This document shows positions 1 through 11,697 of a DNA stretch of 64,000 nucleotides, piece by piece. The position numbers and the translations under genes are program-made. The stretch's first letter is position 1; each line of letters starts with the position of its first letter. This stretch comes from Pachyseris speciosa (Eukaryota > Cnidaria > Anthozoa > Scleractinia > Pachyseridae): positions 113,501 through 177,500 of the forward strand of contig JAEMWC010000282.1 in the NCBI GenBank assembly GCA_016490735.1, written 5' to 3'. A model generated the notes under the pieces. It was not told where the DNA came from. It worked only from the letters and a program-made list of their open reading frames with translations, and searched no databases.

Positions 1-658
1 TTTTGTTGGGATTTTGTGTTCTGGCGTTTCATCCTGGTTTGTTTCCCTCTGTCTTTTACAGAGAAAATATGAAGATTTTGCTGAGATTTCATATGGTACT
101 CCTTGTATATTTTACAAATATTACACCCACTTTTTATTAACATTGTGTGCTTTTTATTTGTGTACATTTTATTAACATTTCATGCAATTATTTTGGTTCG
201 ATTTTTACGAAGATTTTATGGACATTTTATGTTCTTTATTTTACAGAGTTTTTTCCTAGAGTTTTTTTTACAGAGAATACCTTGAGATTTTACAAGGATT
301 TTTACAAAGTTTATGAAATCTCTGTAAATTTTGCTTACAATTTACACAGAAAACATTGAGATTTCACAGACATTTAATGGGATCTGGACACGTAAAATTC
401 TGTCGAATCTACAGACATTTTATAGGGTTCATAAAATCTCTGTAAGTGTGCACGTTTACAGACATTGCAATTTACAAAGGAAATGTATACATTTTACAGA
501 GATTTGACAAACTTTTTTGAAGTCTGTAAATGGTTCAAGTTTTCCAGTGACTTAGGGAGAGTGGGAAAAAAGGTACCGTTATCACGGCTTCTGACTTACA
601 CAAAATCTGCTGGTAAAGGAAAGTATCTAAAAATCGTGACGATGTACTTTAATTTCAG

Positions 659-839
659 AAAATTGCTACAAATTCTATTCAACGATGGGCAGCACTAGCA
701 AAAATGCTTGTAAAAAGTAATTCAGTGAAGGATCTTGCTCTTGTGAGAGATTTGTGGAGGATGTTGTTACACTGCTCAAACAACATTCATCTGGAGGCCA
801 CCAAGTCATTCTTTCTAGAAAACCACTGAGAGAGCAAAG
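659..839 (+). CDS. Doubtful upstream exon of the polycystin-like gene
   Basis: A polypyrimidine-poor acceptor (aatttcag) precedes an open frame from 659 whose translation contains the helical-looking stretch RWAALAKMLVKSNSVKDLAL. This is the kind of amphipathic helix found in the REJ-like region of polycystin-1 proteins. A donor (gcaaag|gtaaac) follows at 840. An in-frame TGA at 827-829 lies just before the donor, and the end phase (1) does not match the phase-0 start of the next exon at 1961. It may be a decayed exon, or chance. The other two frames close early. Similarity to REJ is an impression from composition only. Confidence 0.25.
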
Positions 840-950
840 GTAAACGTAACCAACCAATCTTTCAGTATAAATAAAAGGGTTTTTTTAGATTTTGATAACT
901 TCGCGAAATTACATTAGAGTATGAGGAACCCTACACTTACCACAAGCACA

Positions 951-996
951 ACCACCACCATTATCATTGTCACCGCCATCGTCATGATCATCATCC

Positions 997-1032
<36 letters not shown>

Positions 1033-1215
1033 ACATCGTCATCATCACAATCAACACCATCATCATCATCATCATCATCGTCGTCGTCGTCGCCGTCATC
1101 ATCCTCATCGTCATCGTCATCTTCATCATCATCATCATCATCATCATCCTCATCCTCATTCTCACCCTCTTTCTCCTCCTCCTTCTCCTTCGTCCCCTCC
1201 TCTTCCTCATCTTCA
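951..1215. repeat. (CAT)n-rich compound microsatellite
   Basis: This is a 0.26-kb run of TCA/TCG/TCC-type trinucleotides grading into a CTC/CTT pyrimidine tract. It opens long low-complexity frames on both strands (poly-Ile/Val on plus, poly-Met/Arg on minus) that are not genes. It lies upstream of the first confident exon. Confidence 0.9.
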
Positions 1216-1673
1216 GTAGTAGTACTATCAATACAATCAGTTGGTTATTTAAACTACCAGCCCTCATCCCCCAACCCGATACTGCACCGAAAGAGAGTCT
1301 TGTTGTTTCATTTTCAGGAGGCCAACTATATTACGAATACAGATAAATACTTTACTGTAGGAAATAACAATGCACGTTGACAACGTGACAGTTTACGTTG
1401 CACAAAACTAACGCAAATTTTCCAAAAGTTAGGTTTACATACATCGAATTGAGGCGAATTTTTGAAAACGATGTGCGCCATAGAAGTGACCGTACAGTGG
1501 GAGAATGAACGGGCCATGGAAATTTTAAGAAGAAAGACAAAAGTTACCTATCCCCTTGGGGAAACGGTTGAATACTAAGACCAGTCGAAAGACATTTTGA
1601 ACTCAATTCTTAAATAAGAACTGTCAAATAGTGACTCCGAGACGTTGATAGAGGAGCTATGGGCTGACGAGGA

Positions 1674-1711
<38 letters not shown>

Positions 1712-1960
1712 GAAATAAGGGAACGGTAATGTATTTATATACCGCTCATATCACATACTCTCATGGCGGCTTACACCACTGGCCGGGGAACTTTTACCAG
1801 GCTGCTTACTGTGCAGTTTACAATGATGTAAAATATTGTGATTTACATTAACATGGACGTAAATTAAGATGTATTAAATTAACGCCATTTTTTTTAATCG
1901 CGTTAATAAAGTTCGTCGTTGATCTCCTATAATGAGGTACTTCATCCATCTTTTCTACAG
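1216..1960. other. Non-coding stretch before first confident exon
   Basis: No convincing coding signal is seen. It includes a pure (TTA)n microsatellite at about 1675-1711. The last 40 bases provide the pyrimidine-rich acceptor (ttttctacag) of the exon at 1961. Confidence 0.6.
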
Positions 1961-2212
1961 ATGAGGAACTTGTTGCGAATTGCAGTGAACCTAAATGACC
2001 TCATCTCAGATGCTGAACTGTCGACAAAACTCTCAGGAGAACGATACAGCTTGTTTGACACGATCCACAAAACTGTCGTCTTGGGAGTGCAGGAAGTGGC
2101 TGATATGAGCAACTGGCAATTACAAGAGGACAAAACAAGTGTTACTTTCCCTCAACTAAGCCAAGCGATGATACGTGAAGTTTTCGGCAACATATCAAAA
2201 GTTTTTTTCCAG
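1961..2212 (+). CDS. Polycystin-1-like exon: REJ/GAIN-side extracellular segment
   Basis: This 252-nt exon has phase 0 at both ends, bounded by ttttctacag and ttccag|gtaaaa. Its 84 codons start with MRNLLRIAVNLNDLISDAEL. The translation is helical and acidic/hydrophobic, as expected for the long extracellular region between the REJ module and the GPS of polycystin-1 proteins. It joins in frame to the exon at 2616, which joins in frame to two more exons leading to the GPS motif, so the four form one consistent reading frame. The true start of the gene lies upstream and is not identified here. Domain naming is inference from position. Confidence 0.8.
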
Positions 2213-2309
2213 GTAAAAAAGAAATCGGCTGAAGCATCTAAGGGTACTTACAGTATAGGGAAAAAAATAAATAATTAATAATTTTGCTAATGAACGTTCG
2301 TTTTTAGTG

Positions 2310-2335
2310 ATGCTGCTGCTGATGCTGTTGCTGCT

Positions 2336-2366
<31 letters not shown>

Positions 2367-2396
2367 ATGATGATGACGATGACGATGATGATGATT
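2310..2396. repeat. (CTG)n/(ATG)n compound microsatellite in an intron
   Basis: A CTG/GCT run passes into a GAT run inside the 403-bp intron between the exons at 1961 and 2616. Confidence 0.9.
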
Positions 2397-2615
2397 TAAA
2401 TATTGCGCGAGTTATACAGATGATGCTCACTCGCATATTACGGGAATGCGGGAAACATACTCACTGACGCGCTTTATATTATGAAAAGAATGACAAAACC
2501 TATTATGCATCAGTAAATGATGAATCATTAACTGATTATCCATCGTATCGTGATATGATTACAAATGGGTACTGCTTCCTACAACTTTCCTTCATAATTT
2601 GCTTTTTTTTTTCAG

Positions 2616-3086
2616 ATGATCAGCTACAAAGCCAACCCATATGCAGTGCATCAGCCCAGGATTGAAATTAATTCCCAAGTAGTTAGCCTTATCTTAAAGG
2701 ATGAAACTGGAAATGTGCTCGACGTCAGCAACTTGCACTCTGACATCTCCTTGACAGTTGCATTGAAAAAAGCTAAAAACAGAACAGCACAGAAAGTTGT
2801 GAACTACTCGGTCCCAGGGCTCATGACTTATCGAGTAGTTACAACACACCGTGAAAGCACCTCTCTTAGGATCTCCTTGACGCTTGACTGGGGAGCGCCA
2901 TTTGAAGTCTATGTAAAATTTCACACCAGGCCGACCAAACAAGACTACGATTTCTTCAGCACTTTAGATGCAAGGCCATGCCTGGACAACGCCAACCTTT
3001 GTAATGTCACTCATCACCTTTGGTTTGACGCTAAACAACGCGGGAAATATTTTTTTGGACTGCTTCAAAAAGATTCCAATTGGAAG
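2616..3086 (+). CDS. Polycystin-1-like exon: pre-GPS (GAIN-like) extracellular segment
   Basis: This 471-nt exon has phase 0 at both ends (acceptor after ten T's, ttcag; donor tggaag|gtgaga). It encodes 157 residues with beta-rich, N-glycosylation-containing sequence (for example NCTH-type NVTH near the end), plus paired cysteines in ARPCLDNANLCNVTHHLW. This matches the region just N-terminal of the GPS in polycystin-1/PKDREJ/PKD1L proteins, equivalent to the GAIN fold. It continues in frame into the next exon 84 bp downstream. Which subfamily it belongs to cannot be decided from this exon. Confidence 0.85.
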
Positions 3087-3170
3087 GTGAGAAGACCGAT
3101 GGCTACCTCTGAAAGCGATGCATTGCACAATAATGCTCCTAGGCACCGAGTCTCGTGACCGCTTCTCCAG

Positions 3171-3365
3171 GTAGATGATACCGATAAACATCTGTGCGTA
3201 AATATTAAGGGTCCCCCGGCAAATCAAGAGATGACGTATAATGCTATAACAGCCCTGCCTCCGTATAACCCCGAAACGGCTGTAAATTTTACCTTGGAGG
3301 TACACTCGGCAGGCTGTCTGTACTGGTCTGAAAAGGACGAAGAATGGATGAGTGATGGATGCAAA
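3171..3365 (+). CDS. Polycystin-1-like exon: cysteine-bearing strand before GPS
   Basis: A 195-nt exon (65 codons, phase 0-0), with acceptor cttctccag and donor tgcaaa|gtacgt. The end of the translation, GCLYWSEKDEEWMSDGCK, is the classic first half of a GPS motif: cysteine, then a YW...W segment, then cysteine. The second half is at the start of the next exon, so the intron splits the GPS. Confidence 0.88.
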
Positions 3366-3558
3366 GTACGTAAAACCTTAATCAAATAAATCTTAAGCTC
3401 TAAGATTGTAAACTCTGTACTCGATCTCCTGCTGATAAGAAGGTGAACTACACATAGAACTACACATAGAATTGCATTCAAGCCAGAGGTCAATTATGAT
3501 GAAACCAATATTGAAAACTTGAAAACGTCTATGATAGTTTTTGTTGTCTTCTTCACAG

Positions 3559-3794
3559 GTGGGCCCAAATTCTACTCCAGCCGCCTTGCAATGTCTCTGC
3601 AATCACCTAACATCATTTGGAGGCTATTTTCTAGCCAGTCCAAACCGAATAGACTTCTCCAAAGTTCAAGTAGGATTCAGCAGCATCAGTCCTCCAACAG
3701 ATGTCCTGGTTTTGGTTTCAGTATCGGTTGTATTTCTTGTTTACTTCATTGCATTGGTCTTTGCCCGGAGGGCTGACAAGAGGGACAGAGAAAG
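3559..3794 (+). CDS. Polycystin-1-like exon: GPS cleavage motif and first transmembrane helix
   Basis: The exon begins in phase 0 after cttcacag and encodes the C-terminal half of the GPS, QCLCNHLTSFGGYFL. This contains the CxCxHLT core at which polycystin-1 and adhesion GPCRs self-cleave (between His-Leu and Thr). About 35 residues later comes a 22-residue hydrophobic helix (VLVLVSVSVVFLVYFIALVF), then the basic stop-transfer RRADKRDRER typical of polycystin TM1. The donor gaaag|gtacgc leaves phase 2. The next recognisable exon starts 21 kb away and its open frame needs phase 0, so a direct join is out of frame; see the PLAT exon. Confidence 0.92.
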
Positions 3795-3849
3795 GTACGC
3801 ACTTAAATAAATTGTCTGTTAAAAATTAATGGACCATTTAAGAAATTAA

Positions 3850-4016
3850 TGGACCATTGCCGAATTACAACTGGCCTCTTTTTCAAAGCGAGTACTGGTG
3901 CTCATAATTTCATATGAAAATAGATTTTCATCCCTATGCATATTTTTTCATATGAATGATTGAGCACCAGCCCTCGCTTTGAAAGAGAGGTCAAAGGTAA
4001 CTCGGAAATGGCCTAT
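3850..4016. mobile_element. Foldback MITE-like element
   Basis: Two arms of about 55 bp are imperfect inverted complements: ...ttcaaagcgagtactggtg and the complement of caccagccctcgctttgaaa. Both arms run into a shared catatga/tcatatg motif near the centre. No coding capacity. The structure is that of a non-autonomous foldback element. Confidence 0.6.
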
Positions 4017-5330
4017 TAACAACAATATTTTAGAGGCCTTTAAACACCGACATGACACATGAGATAAGTTATCCTGCACAGCAGGGGAGTACCCTCATTA
4101 CCTAATAGATGGTAAATTATGGACTGATGTGCTGCTAGATTACATACATGGTGAAAAGTACCGCTGTTATCTCTTATCGCATGTACTGACATCTTAAAAT
4201 GTGTCAAAATAATCCAGCATTAGCAAGCCCAAATATTTTGATACTTTGCCCAGAATTAAAAATAATAAAGCTTCAAAGAGGTTCATTTTTAACACGAGCC
4301 TGCGTTTAAAAAGTCAAATTTTGTCAGTTATTTGGCAATAACTATGTTGGTACGTAGTTTGTAGCTCTTCCATTGTCAGTAGTTGATTTTCTACTCATGT
4401 TATCTAGGCGCGTTCCTCTTGTGAGGAATTGTTTATAAACAAGTAACTTGGCTAAAGTTGAGTAAGTTTCCTACACTCTAACGACATACTGATTAAGTTC
4501 CTGATCACAAGATGTAGTGATTTTGTCTCCTTTCACAAATAAACTAATCAAATACCCAAATTTAGGAGGATTTTAACGCCAACAGCCAAGCTTAGTTTGC
4601 TGGCAATAACTTGTTGGGATAAAAAGAAGCCTTTGTAGGGATATGAGAATTGACAGATATGCCACCAGGGAAAGACAAGCGATGAATTAATCGAAATTCC
4701 CCAGGCTCTTTCTTAGTGATTAAACCTAACGGCGGGATACGTAATGAGGAAAAAAAGGTTTGTTAGTGAAAGGTCCAGCGATTCTACCTAATTTTAGTTC
4801 CTTTGAAAGTTTGTCATTGACAGCACAAGGATGTTGAAGTGCTGACAGCAAATTTTTGCAAATGGACGTTTCGTGACTTCCGACATAATCAATGGAAAAC
4901 CCTTTTAAGAAACCATTAAGCAGATAGTGCCTAAAAGAGAACTAAGAAAAAGAAGATTGTTCAATAAATGTAACAAAGGCGAAATATATGAGATGGAGAT
5001 GGCGATAAAAAGGCAAAGGGGGCGGGGGGAGGTGGGGGATTGGTTTGTGAGAGGACCAGGGATGAAAATCTACAGGTGATGCACTTGAAGGAAGAGAAAA
5101 TATGACAGTCATAATATATACATTTAGCCAAGCCTAAAAGCGGAGCTCCACGATTATTACTTTTTTTTTACTGGTATTGAGCAACACAGCATGGCTTTCC
5201 TGGCGCCAATATTTTATGTTTAGAGTAGTCAAAAACATCAAAACATTACAAGAAAACAATACAGTCGACGCGTGTGTTTGTTCAAAAACAAATTTAGCAA
5301 TCAAAGAATGATCAAATATTTTCATCCAAC
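4017..5330. other. Intron sequence without recognised features
   Basis: AT-rich sequence with no coding signal, no splice-bounded frame and no clear repeat. A G-rich stretch at about 5018-5040 is simple sequence. Confidence 0.5.
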
Positions 5331-5665
5331 ATCGTTGGACGAGCATGTTTGACGGTTTAGCCACCTAGTGCGCCATTAAATGGCTTTCCATGTTTGATCG
5401 AAATCAAACATGTTCATCCAAAATTTCGCATTACGAACAAATGTTTGATCGTTTAGCCACCCCAACAAACAAATCGTGCACAAACGGTAAAAAGCAACCA
5501 AATGAGCCACGTAACGTAAAAAATTTCAGCTGCAATAATACGCAAAAATCATTGTTTTTGGACTCACTTGGTCCCGTGTTTGGTCAAACATTGTTTTGCG
5601 TTTAGCCACCAAACGTTATGCTTGACAAACACGATAATGGATTAAAATGTTTGATCTTTTAGCCG
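5331..5665. repeat. Cluster of a short motif (gtttgatcgtttagccacc) in both orientations
   Basis: The phrase tgtttga(t/c)(c/g)gtttagccacc recurs at about 5347, 5441 and, degenerately, 5595 and 5650. Inverted versions (caaacat) lie between. Looks like a decayed foldback or MITE cluster; family not recognised. Confidence 0.4.
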
Positions 5666-6600
5666 GGACTTAACAAACATATTTTATAGTACGTTAAGCT
5701 TAGACATAAGCTTAAATGTCGTAGAAAAGAGAAAAAAGGAAAACAATCCTGACAGTTTGGATAGGTAATCGCATGGGGCCGAGTAAATGTCACTTGTGCC
5801 AGTTTTCAGAAAGCTGCTGAAATTGCCCTCGTCGCACAAAACATAAGTGATACTTATCCTTAATTTTACGCGGATTCATTGCGATTACGTGTTAATAACA
5901 CAAAGGCAAACGTTTCAGTTCTTAACACAGCAGAAACACAGACGCCGAAAAACATGTGCAGTCAGCCAAGCGGAGGAAAACACTTGTTCGCTTGTAAAAC
6001 AACAAACAAACAATTCGACTAGCTACTTCCTTGTGTCCAAAACGAGTAGATTGTTATTTATATCCAGTCGAGACAAAAATACAAGTTTTATTCCGAACAA
6101 AATTAACAACTATTAAACCAAATGCTAAGCTTCAATTTATTTAAGTTACCTGTGTTGTCGAGCTTTCTACCACTTGTAAATACGCATCGATCCACTATAG
6201 TAAAAACACGCATCTACAAAAATAGCAAACGGTTTGTTCAAAGAAAGAACTTCTTCCACCGAGTGTGAGCTACTCGTTCCTCCCATTAATTCCGGTGAGT
6301 TGTTAAGAACTTTCTTGGTGAGCTGCAAGATGCCGCGGTAAAGTGAAGAAGCCCTTTGTTTTTCAACCACACAATCCGGGCGCGATAGAAGTGGATCCAA
6401 AAATTGAAGAATTTCCTGCGAACAACCTTTTGCTGTTCCATTTTCCAGTTGAAAATTCACCTTCCGGAGTATCTTTTAAGTAGTTCTTGGTTTTTAATGC
6501 CTTTTTTGCAAATTAAGAGACAGAAACTGAACTTCGAAGATGATGTTGTTTTGCTCAAAATGAAGCCACCAACTGAATGTGAAATCTCGAGCCGCAGAAA
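5666..6600. other. Intron sequence without recognised features
   Basis: No convincing gene. Short open frames on both strands (such as 6167-6460) lack start context, splice sites or any recognisable motif. Confidence 0.45.
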
Positions 6601-6639
6601 GCGCGCGAAAAATTAAGCCTCGTTTTGGCTTGGGTGTCT

Positions 6640-6910
6640 CGTTTCGGTTACATTAACTTGACTTGAGCCTGCGATCCAATCGAAAACCATTACCTGGTCA
6701 GCGGTCAACTTCAAAAAAACAGCGAACCTCGATGAGCTCTAACTTGAGCCCGCGATATTGTCACGTGGTAACGGTCAGCGGAAACCGTGTTTGACAGGTG
6801 TCAATTAGCCATGACAAGGATGCCCTATATAAAAGATGTACGCTGTAAACTAGGTGATCAGCTAGAGTATGACCGCCATGTTGGATTATTATGAGCCGGA
6901 CCTTCGCTAT
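6640..6910 (+). promoter_or_regulatory. Possible retroelement leader/promoter fragment with TATA box
   Basis: A direct repeat pair (acttgagcc(t/c)gcgat) at about 6660 and 6742 precedes a TATA-like box (ctatataaaag, about 6825). A leader-like stretch follows, ending near an ATG in a ccgccatgttgg context. This layout resembles an LTR or promoter of a degenerate transposon. No downstream plus-strand gene survives. Confidence 0.3.
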
Positions 6911-7141
6911 TAAGAGACTGAAAAATGAAACGACAATCGGCAACATGTTTGGCAAACCCATAAACTGAGATGCCCCAAGGAACATGCTATAAGTGCCGGA
7001 AATAAAAAGAAAAACGAGAGGTCCATAAATACACATTAATATGAACTCTAAAGAGTAGTCAGTGACAAAGAAAGGTGAATGCCTGTGAGGTCTGACACGT
7101 TGGGAGCAGTGATGTCCTCTTTGCCTGGGAAAACACTTTTC

Positions 7142-7462
7142 CTAGGGCAAACAAGACGCCCCCCCCCCCCCATAGCCCCGGTGGTTCAAATGAACGCCAT
7201 CCCGAAAATATAGGGATGTTTGGTTTTCGCAGCCCTTTGTGGTACCAAACTCGGCATAAGGGATAAGTTCCAAAGGCACTTTAAGGAAATCGTTTAAGAG
7301 CTGAACACCAACATTGTAGTTGGCAGTATGCGAGAGGGTTGTCGCAGAATGGAAAGTTTGGCAAACCAACACGAAAATAACATTTATCCACTCGTGTAAA
7401 ATGAGGACCAAGTCCTCGATTAGAGAACCAAAGGTCATTATAACCAAATTCTCAAATAACAA
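7142..7462 (-). pseudogene. Fragment of a transposon-borne SGNH/GDSL-like hydrolase domain
   Basis: The minus-strand frame of 106 codons contains, near its end, YFRDGVHLNHRGY. This resembles the final Asp-x-x-His block (DGVHLN..G) of SGNH-fold esterase-like domains that some cnidarian retroelements carry. Upstream residues (VIMTFGSLIEDLV, then a NYNVGVQLLNDFL helix) fit the preceding strand and helix of that fold. The N-terminal catalytic Ser block is absent, and the end runs into a poly-C tract, so it is a broken fragment. Identification rests on one motif and general layout. Confidence 0.4.
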
Positions 7463-8220
7463 TATGATGCTGAAATGCTGTAGCGCGTTCTAGATCAAAG
7501 ACCCGAATTTTGGCGACAGTTCTACCCGCGAGCGGTCGTCCTTTGTTCCTCAAAGCTACGCGAGGCGCGCGAAAAGTTTAAAAATATGTAAATTATTCGC
7601 CGCTCGCTCCTCGCGCGTTATCGCATTTGACCATGACGCAAAAGAAAATAAGAGACTCCTCGCAGTCTATGAAAACATATGTCCACTGAAGACAAATTGA
7701 GATTAGTTACGGTCCGTTTGTCACAGCCCCGATTTATAAAAAAAAGAATAGAAGCGTTTCAAGAAGGAGACCCATTATCAAAACCCTAGCGTCTTGTTCC
7801 CTGGGAACGATTAACGAAGATGTAAAAGAAAATACTTAACTTTGCGGGAGTCTAAAATTTCTTGAAGTATCTAGTTTGAAGCTTGCAGACTAAGAGGTCG
7901 CATTGAAGAATGCAAAATCATTTTATCTTCTCTTGAGAGCATGAGAATGATTATGTAATTTTACTGAACAAGGCAAGTAAATCTACTAAACGAGGCTTAG
8001 TATTGTGCTGAATGTTCCACTGAACGTGTTCAAGGGATAAAAGGCGGTTGTATTCTATTGTCCTTGAGATCTTCAGACTACCTTGTGATCGTTGCTCGTC
8101 CGACAAAGGCCAACATGATTACGTGGACTATTCGGGGGACATTCGCTGGCCAACAAATTAACCACCTCAACACTAGTTCAACTATAGTAGTTAGATACTA
8201 CCATGTCATTGTGTGGGCGA
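7463..8220. other. Intron sequence without recognised features
   Basis: Includes a GC-rich patch with gcgcgcg words (about 7560-7620), common in old transposon ends. No gene or clear repeat unit seen. Confidence 0.4.
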
Positions 8221-8684
8221 CATATATATGAAAGTTAAATTTCCCGGGATACCACGTCTTCGATCACGTAAAATCACATCTTCGATTGCCGTGTTGCCAG
8301 CATGGTTGTCCTGGTGGTGTAGTGGCCATCCCGACTAGTATACGGGGGGACGTGGGTTCAAATCCCGCTCAGGGCAAATTTTCTTTCAAACATTTATTCA
8401 ATTAAAATATGATTATTTGGGGTGTACAGGGTTAGGGTTTCCCTCATATCCAGAATTTAATTAATTGAAATAAGCCAGTATCCGTAATTGGATCCTCCTT
8501 TGTCATCCCCTAAGTTGACTTCGGTAGTGTATCAGTAATTGATCCTTAGTTGGGTTTCAAATGGAGTTGTAGGCTTCCCCTGCCCTGTTACCTTGAAAGT
8601 AAAATTTCCCGGGATACCACGTCTTCGATCGCGTAAAATCACATCTTCGATTGCCGTGTTTCCACCATGGTTGTACTGACGGTG

Positions 8685-8975
8685 TATACAAAATTGGAAA
8701 ATATGGAACAAAGCTTACTAATGCTTACAATGCTTAGTAAGCATTGTTCCATATTTTGAAATTTTGTATATCTTTAAATGTAACCGTTATTGTTGTCAGT
8801 TGCCTGATGATTGCTTCGTGAGAAGCATGAAACTCGGAGTAGCAAATAAATGTGTTTCAACTAGTCCGACGCCACAATTGAATATTATATTCACATATTT
8901 ATATTCACATATTTATTCCATTGAGCACTTTTATAGCAGATAAAGTCTTCAATTTATCCGCTGATATATATATAT
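8685..8975. mobile_element. Hairpin plus Penelope-like 3' tail inserted between satellite units
   Basis: 8685-8770 is an inverted repeat (tatacaaaatt... with ...aattttgtata, also gcttactaatgc with a cttagtaagc arm). It is followed by a gcctgatgattgcttcgtgag stretch and a tail into (TA)n at about 8966. The tail layout resembles 3' ends of Penelope-like elements, which often sit against AT microsatellites. It accounts for the long distance between the first and second tRNA-like cores. Confidence 0.4.
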
Positions 8976-11624
8976 ATATATATATTTTCGATCACGTAAA
9001 TCACATCTTCGATTGCCGTGTTGCCAGCATGGTTGTCCTGATAGTGTAGTCGTCATCACACCCGACTAGTATACGGGGGGACGTGGGTTCAAATCCCGCT
9101 CAGGGCAAATTTTCTTTCAAACATTTATTCAATTAAAATATGATTATTTGGGGTGTACAGGGTTAGGGTTTCCCTCATATACAGAATTTAATTAATTGAA
9201 ATAAGCCAGTATCCGTAATTGGATCCTCCTTTGTCATCCCCTAAGTTGACTTCGGTCGTGTATCAGTAATTGATCCTTAGTTGGCTTCCAAATGGAGTTA
9301 TAGGCTTTCCCTGCCTTGTCACCTAAGAAAGTAAAATTTCCCGGGATGCCACGTCTTCGATCACGTAAATCACATCTTCGATTGCCGTGTTGCCAGCATG
9401 GTGTTGCCAGCATGGTTGTTGTGTAGTGGTCATCACACCCGACTAGTATACGGGGGGACGTGGGTTCAAATCCCGCTCAGGGCAAATTTTCTTCCAAACA
9501 TTTATTCAATTAAAATATGATTATTTGGGGTGTACAGGGTTAGGGTTTCCCTCATATACAGAATTTAATTAATAGAAATAAGCCAGTATCCGTAATTGGA
9601 TCCTCCATTGTCATCCCCTAACTTGACTTCGGTCGTGTATCAGTAATTGATCCTTAGTTGGGTTTCAAATGGAGTTATAGGCTTTCCCTGCCTTGTCACC
9701 AAAGAAAGTAAAATTTCCCGGGATGCCACGTCTTCGATCACGTAAATCACATCTTCGATTGCCGTGTTGCCAGCATGGTTGTCCTGATAGTGCAGTGGTC
9801 ATCACACCCGACTAGTATACGGGGGGACGTGGGTTCAAATCCCGCTCAGGGCAAATTTTCTTTCAAAGATTTATTCAATTAAAATATGATTATTTGGGGT
9901 GTACAGGGTTAGGGTTTCCCTCATATACAGAATTTAATTAATTGAAATAAGCCAGTTTCCGTAATTGGATCCTCCTTTGTCATCTCCTAAGTTGACTTCG
10001 GTCGTGTATCAGTAATTGATCCTTAGTTGGGTTTCAAATGGAGTTATAGGCTTTCCCTTCCTTGTCACCTAAGAAAGTAAAATTTCCCGGGATGCCACGT
10101 CTTCGATCACGTAAATCACATCTTCGATTGCCGTTTTGCCAGCATGGTTGTCCTCATAGTGTAGTGGTCATCACACCCGACTAGTATACGGGGGGACGTG
10201 GGTTCAAATCCCGCTCAGGGCAAATTTTCTTCCAAAAATTTATTCAATTAAAATATGATTATTTGGGTGTACAGGGTTAGGGTTTCCCTCATATACAGAA
10301 TTTAATTAATTGAAATAAGACAGTATCCGTAATTGGATCCTCCTTTGTCATCCCCTAAGTTGACTTCGGTCGTGTATCAGTAATTGATCCTTAGTTGGGT
10401 TTCAAATGGAGTTATAGGCTTTCCCTGCCTTAACACCTAAGAAAGAAAAATTTCCCGGGATGCCACGTCTTCGATCACGTAAATCACATCTTCGATTGCC
10501 GTGTTGCCAGCATGGTTGTCCTGATAGTGTAGTGGTCATCACACCCGACTAGTATACGGGGGGACGTGGGTTCAAATCCCGCTTAGGGCAAATTTTCTTT
10601 CAAAGATTTATTCAATTAAAATATGATTATTTGGGGTGTACAGGGTTAGGGTTTCCCTCATATACAGAATTTAATTAATTGAAATAAGCCAGTATCCGTA
10701 ATTGGATCCTCCTTTGTCATCCCCTAAGTTGACTTCGGTCGTGTATCAGTAATTGATCCTTAGTTGGGTTTCAAATGGAGTTATAGGGTTTCCCTGCCTT
10801 GTCACCAAAGAAAGTAAAATTTCCCGGGATGCCACGTCTTCGATCACGTAAATCACATCTTCGATTGCCGTGTTGCCAGCATGGTTGTCCTAATAGTGTA
10901 GTGGTCATCACACCCGACTAGTATACGGGGGGACGTGGGTTCAAATCCCGCTCAGGGCAAATTTTCTTTCAAACATTTATTCAATTAAAATATGATTATT
11001 TGGGGTGTACAGGGTTAGGGTTTCCCTCATATACAGAATTTAATTAATTGAAATAAGCCAGTATCCGTAATTGGATCCTCCTTTGTCATCCCCTAAGTTG
11101 ACTTCGGTCGTGTATCAGTAATTGATCCTTAGTTGGCTTCCAAATGGAGTTATAGGCTTTCCCTGCCTTGTTACCTAAGAAAGTAAAATTTCCCCGGATG
11201 CCACGTCTTCGATCACGTAAATCACATCTTCGATTGCCGTGTTGCCAGCATGGTTGTCCTGATAGTGTAGTGCTCATCACACCCGACTAGTATACGGGGG
11301 GACGTGGGTTCAAATCCCGCTCAGGGCAAATTTTCTTTTAAACATTTATTCAATTAAAATATGATTATTTGAGGTTTACAGGGTTAGGGTTTCCCTCATA
11401 TACAGAATTTAATTAATTGAAATAAGCCAGTATCCGTAATTGGATCCTCCTTTGTCATCTCCTAAGTTGACTTCGGTCGTGTATCAGTAATTGATCCTTA
11501 GTTGGGTTTCAAATGGAGTTATAGGCTTTCCCTGCCTTGTCACCTAAGAAAGTAAAATTTCCCGGGATGCCACGTCTTCGATCACGTAAATCACATCTTC
11601 GATTGCCGTGTTGCCAGCATGGTT

Positions 11625-11697
11625 GTCCTGATAGTGTAGTGGTCATCACACCCGACTAGTATACGGGGGGACGTGGGTTCAAATCCCGCTCAGGGCA
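11625..11697 (+). tRNA. Representative tRNA-like unit of the satellite (anticodon-loop AGT)
   Basis: The 73 nt fold as a cloverleaf. The acceptor arm is GTCCTGA with TCAGGGC (7 pairs, one G-T). The D arm (GTGT...TCAC) closely resembles that of animal tRNA-Val. The anticodon arm is CCCGA-CTAGTAT-ACGGG with an A-A mismatch at its last pair; the T arm is GTGGG-TTCAAAT-CCCGC. U33 is present and the anticodon reads AGT. The A box (TAGTGTAGTGG) and B box (GGTTCAAATCC) fit Pol III promoters, and a TTTT follows two bases after the 3' A. It could be a transcribed tRNA-like RNA, a SINE head or a decayed tRNA; the mismatch and mixed identity argue against a functional tRNA. Confidence 0.5.

Noticed and set aside
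914..1346. Long low-complexity frames on both strands
   Set aside because: They are produced by the trinucleotide microsatellite (poly-Ile/Val, poly-Met).
8431..8447. Telomere-like gggttaggg in each satellite unit
   Set aside because: A single hexamer-plus occurrence per unit, not a telomeric run.
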